Shown: piece after piece, positions 6,839 through 7,882 of the stretch
How positions within the stretch are numbered: the stretch's first letter is position 1
Layout: each line of letters begins with the position of its first letter
Assembly: GCA_021204765.1 (NCBI GenBank)
Contig: JAJPYU010000006.1
Span: 6,766 to 14,647 of the forward strand
Direction of reading: 5' to 3'
From: Clostridiales bacterium
GTDB lineage: Bacteria; Bacillota; Clostridia; Lachnospirales; Lachnospiraceae
Length of the DNA stretch: 7,882 bases
Translations under genes and position numbers: made by a program
The notes under the pieces: generated by a model
Seen by the model: only the letters and a program-made list of their open reading frames with translations
Database searches by the model: none
What the model was told of the DNA's origin: nothing

Positions 6839-6875
6839 TCATGTTTTCGTTCTTTCCAAACCTGTAAAAACATGA
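6839..6875. repeat. Nine-base inverted repeat upstream of the regulator promoter
   Basis: TCATGTTTT (6839-6847) is the exact reverse complement of AAAACATGA (6867-6875), with 19 bases between. It ends four bases before the predicted -35 of the regulator gene. It could be two half-sites for a regulator or a hairpin; in such AT-rich DNA chance is also possible. Confidence 0.3.
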
Positions 6876-6879
6876 TATA

Positions 6880-6908
6880 TTGACCCATAAATGCGGGGAA
6901 TAAATAAA
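6880..6908 (+). promoter_or_regulatory. Possible promoter of the LacI-family regulator gene
   Basis: TTGACC at 6880-6885 matches the -35 consensus at five of six bases. AATAAA at 6903-6908, after a 17-base spacer, matches the -10 at four of six. The start point would fall near 6915, about 39 bases before the regulator ATG at 6954. The -35 is good and the -10 mediocre. Confidence 0.4.
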
Positions 6909-6942
6909 TATTTTTCCGTTTCATCAGATTTTAAAGTTATTT

Positions 6943-6946
6943 GGAG
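6943..6946 (+). promoter_or_regulatory. Ribosome binding site fixing the regulator start
   Basis: GGAG lies seven bases before the ATG at 6954. The earlier in-frame ATG at 6891 has a GC-poor leader without such a site and would sit upstream of, or within, the predicted promoter. Starting at 6954 puts the helix-turn-helix at residue 5, as normal for LacI proteins. Confidence 0.7.
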
Positions 6947-6953
6947 CAGGAAA

Positions 6954-7865
6954 ATGGGTGAAAAAATTACCATTTATGACATTGCGAGGACTGCGGAAGT
7001 ATCTCCGGCCACTGTATCCAGGATGATCAATCACCCGGATATAGTCACAGAAGAGACCAGGGAAAAGATATTGGAAGCCTTTGCCGAATGCGGCATCAGG
7101 CCGGAGGATCTTACGACCAAAAAGAGGCAGGCATATTCCTCCAGAAGGGCTGCGGGATCCGGACAGACTGTTATGGTATCCATACCGAATATAGGCAACC
7201 CTTTCTATAACGACATCCTGGAGGGAATACACGACTATCTGAAGATGAATCATTATCACACTATCATCACCACAGAGATCCCGCAGAGGAACACCATGCA
7301 GTCCTTCTTAAACTACTGTGCCTCGCTGCAGATCGCCGGGATCATTGTCATGTATCCCCTGTCAGAGGATTTTCTTCGGCAGCTTAAGGCTGCGTATCCC
7401 CTGGTCCAGTGCAGTGAGTACAATCCCCTCTATCAGAACGTGCCCTATGTCTCCATAGACGATTACTCATCCTCCAAGATGGCAGTTGACCTTCTTATAA
7501 GGAAGGGAAGCCGGCGCATAGGCTTTTTTACCACCTCATATGAATTCCGCTACACGCAGAACCGCTACCGGGCCTACAAATCCATGCTGGACAGCCATGG
7601 CTTGGAAATGCGCCCGGAGTATGTGATACAGGCAGCAGATTTTGATTACGAGCGTATACTGAACGCCGCAGAGCGCTACTTCACGCTGCCGGAGCCTCCG
7701 GACGCTGTATTCGCGGTCTCAGACTCCCACGCCCATGCCGTGGTAAAAGCCGGTATGAAACACGGCCTGCGCATACCCGAAGATCTGAAGGTGTTCGGCT
7801 TTGATGACACTATCTACGCCACCCTGTCAACAGTAAAAGATGCCAGGATCCTCTCCGCCATCTGA
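6954..7865 (+). CDS. LacI-family transcriptional regulator, C-terminus probably frameshifted
   Basis: The frame encodes 303 residues. Residues 5-25 (ITIYDIARTAEVSPATVSRMI) are a typical LacI helix-turn-helix. From about residue 72 (TVMVSIPNIGNPFYNDILEGI) to FGFDDTIYATLSTVK (281-295) is the sugar-binding-protein-like effector domain, with the usual AGIIVMYP, VSIDDYSSS and DAVFAVSDSHA landmarks. The hinge after the helix-turn-helix (PEDLTTKKRQAYSSRRA) departs from the usual PNxxAxxL pattern. Family members normally have about 330-345 residues, with roughly 30-40 after the STV motif; here only DARILSAI follows before tandem TGA TAA. In another frame, 7844-7882 stays open to the window edge and reads QDPLRHLIKEAVQ, which looks like the missing family C-terminus. 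So this may be a pseudogene, a sequence error or a true short protein. It is divergent from the operon and probably represses it until the sugar binds. Confidence 0.85.
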   Translation: MGEKITIYDIARTAEVSPATVSRMINHPDIVTEETREKILEAFAECGIRPEDLTTKKRQAYSSRRAAGSGQTVMVSIPNIGNPFYNDILEGIHDYLKMNHYHTIITTEIPQRNTMQSFLNYCASLQIAGIIVMYPLSEDFLRQLKAAYPLVQCSEYNPLYQNVPYVSIDDYSSSKMAVDLLIRKGSRRIGFFTTSYEFRYTQNRYRAYKSMLDSHGLEMRPEYVIQAADFDYERILNAAERYFTLPEPPDAVFAVSDSHAHAVVKAGMKHGLRIPEDLKVFGFDDTIYATLSTVKDARILSAI

Positions 7866-7882
7866 TAAAAGAGGCTGTTCAG

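Larger units (their letters stand above)
6621..6953. other. Divergent control region between the sugar operon and its regulator
   Basis: This 333-base gap has no gene. It is much more AT-rich than the flanking coding DNA. From left to right it holds the lipoprotein ribosome site, a small leader hairpin, the operon promoter with an overlapping palindrome, a pyrimidine-rich stretch (6750-6770), the perfect palindrome at 6786, an AT-rich block (6801-6830), the inverted repeat at 6839-6875 and the regulator promoter. I saw no intrinsic terminator, riboswitch core or small ORF with its own ribosome site. Confidence 0.7.

Noticed and set aside
6842..6855. Possible catabolite (CcpA) site TGTTTTCGTTCTTT
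   Set aside because: Only one half matches the cre pattern; the other half lacks the conserved bases.
6891..6953. N-terminal extension of the regulator starting at 6891
   Set aside because: It would overlap the predicted promoter, has no ribosome site, and would place 21 extra residues before the normal LacI helix-turn-helix.

Overview
The window is most likely from a Firmicute of the class Clostridia, and a gut Lachnospiraceae-type genome fits best. Three features point there: strong AGGAGG ribosome binding sites, a substrate-binding lipoprotein with a Ser/Ala/Asp/Glu-rich linker after its lipobox cysteine, and moderate-GC genes beside a very AT-rich control region. This is an inference from style, not a species call.

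Layout: a six-gene operon runs on the minus strand and a LacI-family regulator runs divergently on the plus strand. In order of transcription the operon is: sugar-binding lipoprotein (6620 to 5382), permease A (5350 to 4367), double-domain ATPase (4367 to 2835), permease B (2835 to 1822), Gfo/Idh/MocA oxidoreductase (1807 to 686), and a sugar phosphate isomerase/epimerase-like TIM barrel (676 to 1, cut by the window edge). Junctions are tight (31 nt, 1-nt overlap, 1-nt overlap, 14 nt, 9 nt), as expected for one transcript. The regulator reads from 6954 towards 7865. The 333-base gap between the divergent genes holds an extended -10 promoter for the operon, a plausible regulator promoter and several inverted repeats that could be operators.

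How it works together: the lipoprotein would capture a sugar or glycoside outside the membrane. The two different permeases and the ATPase (CUT2/ribose type) would import it without phosphorylation. The NAD(P)-dependent oxidoreductase and the metal-dependent TIM-barrel enzyme would then oxidise and isomerise, epimerise or cleave it. No kinase is visible, so the chemistry may start on an unphosphorylated substrate, as in inositol, 3-keto-sugar or C-glycoside catabolism. The substrate itself cannot be read from the sequence.

The most notable points are a probable frameshift at the C-terminus of the regulator, an ATPase in which one of the two composite ATP sites looks degenerate by three separate motifs, and an oxidoreductase plus isomerase pair without a kinase. 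The rest is an ordinary accessory sugar-uptake locus. I found no RNA gene, mobile element or CRISPR array.
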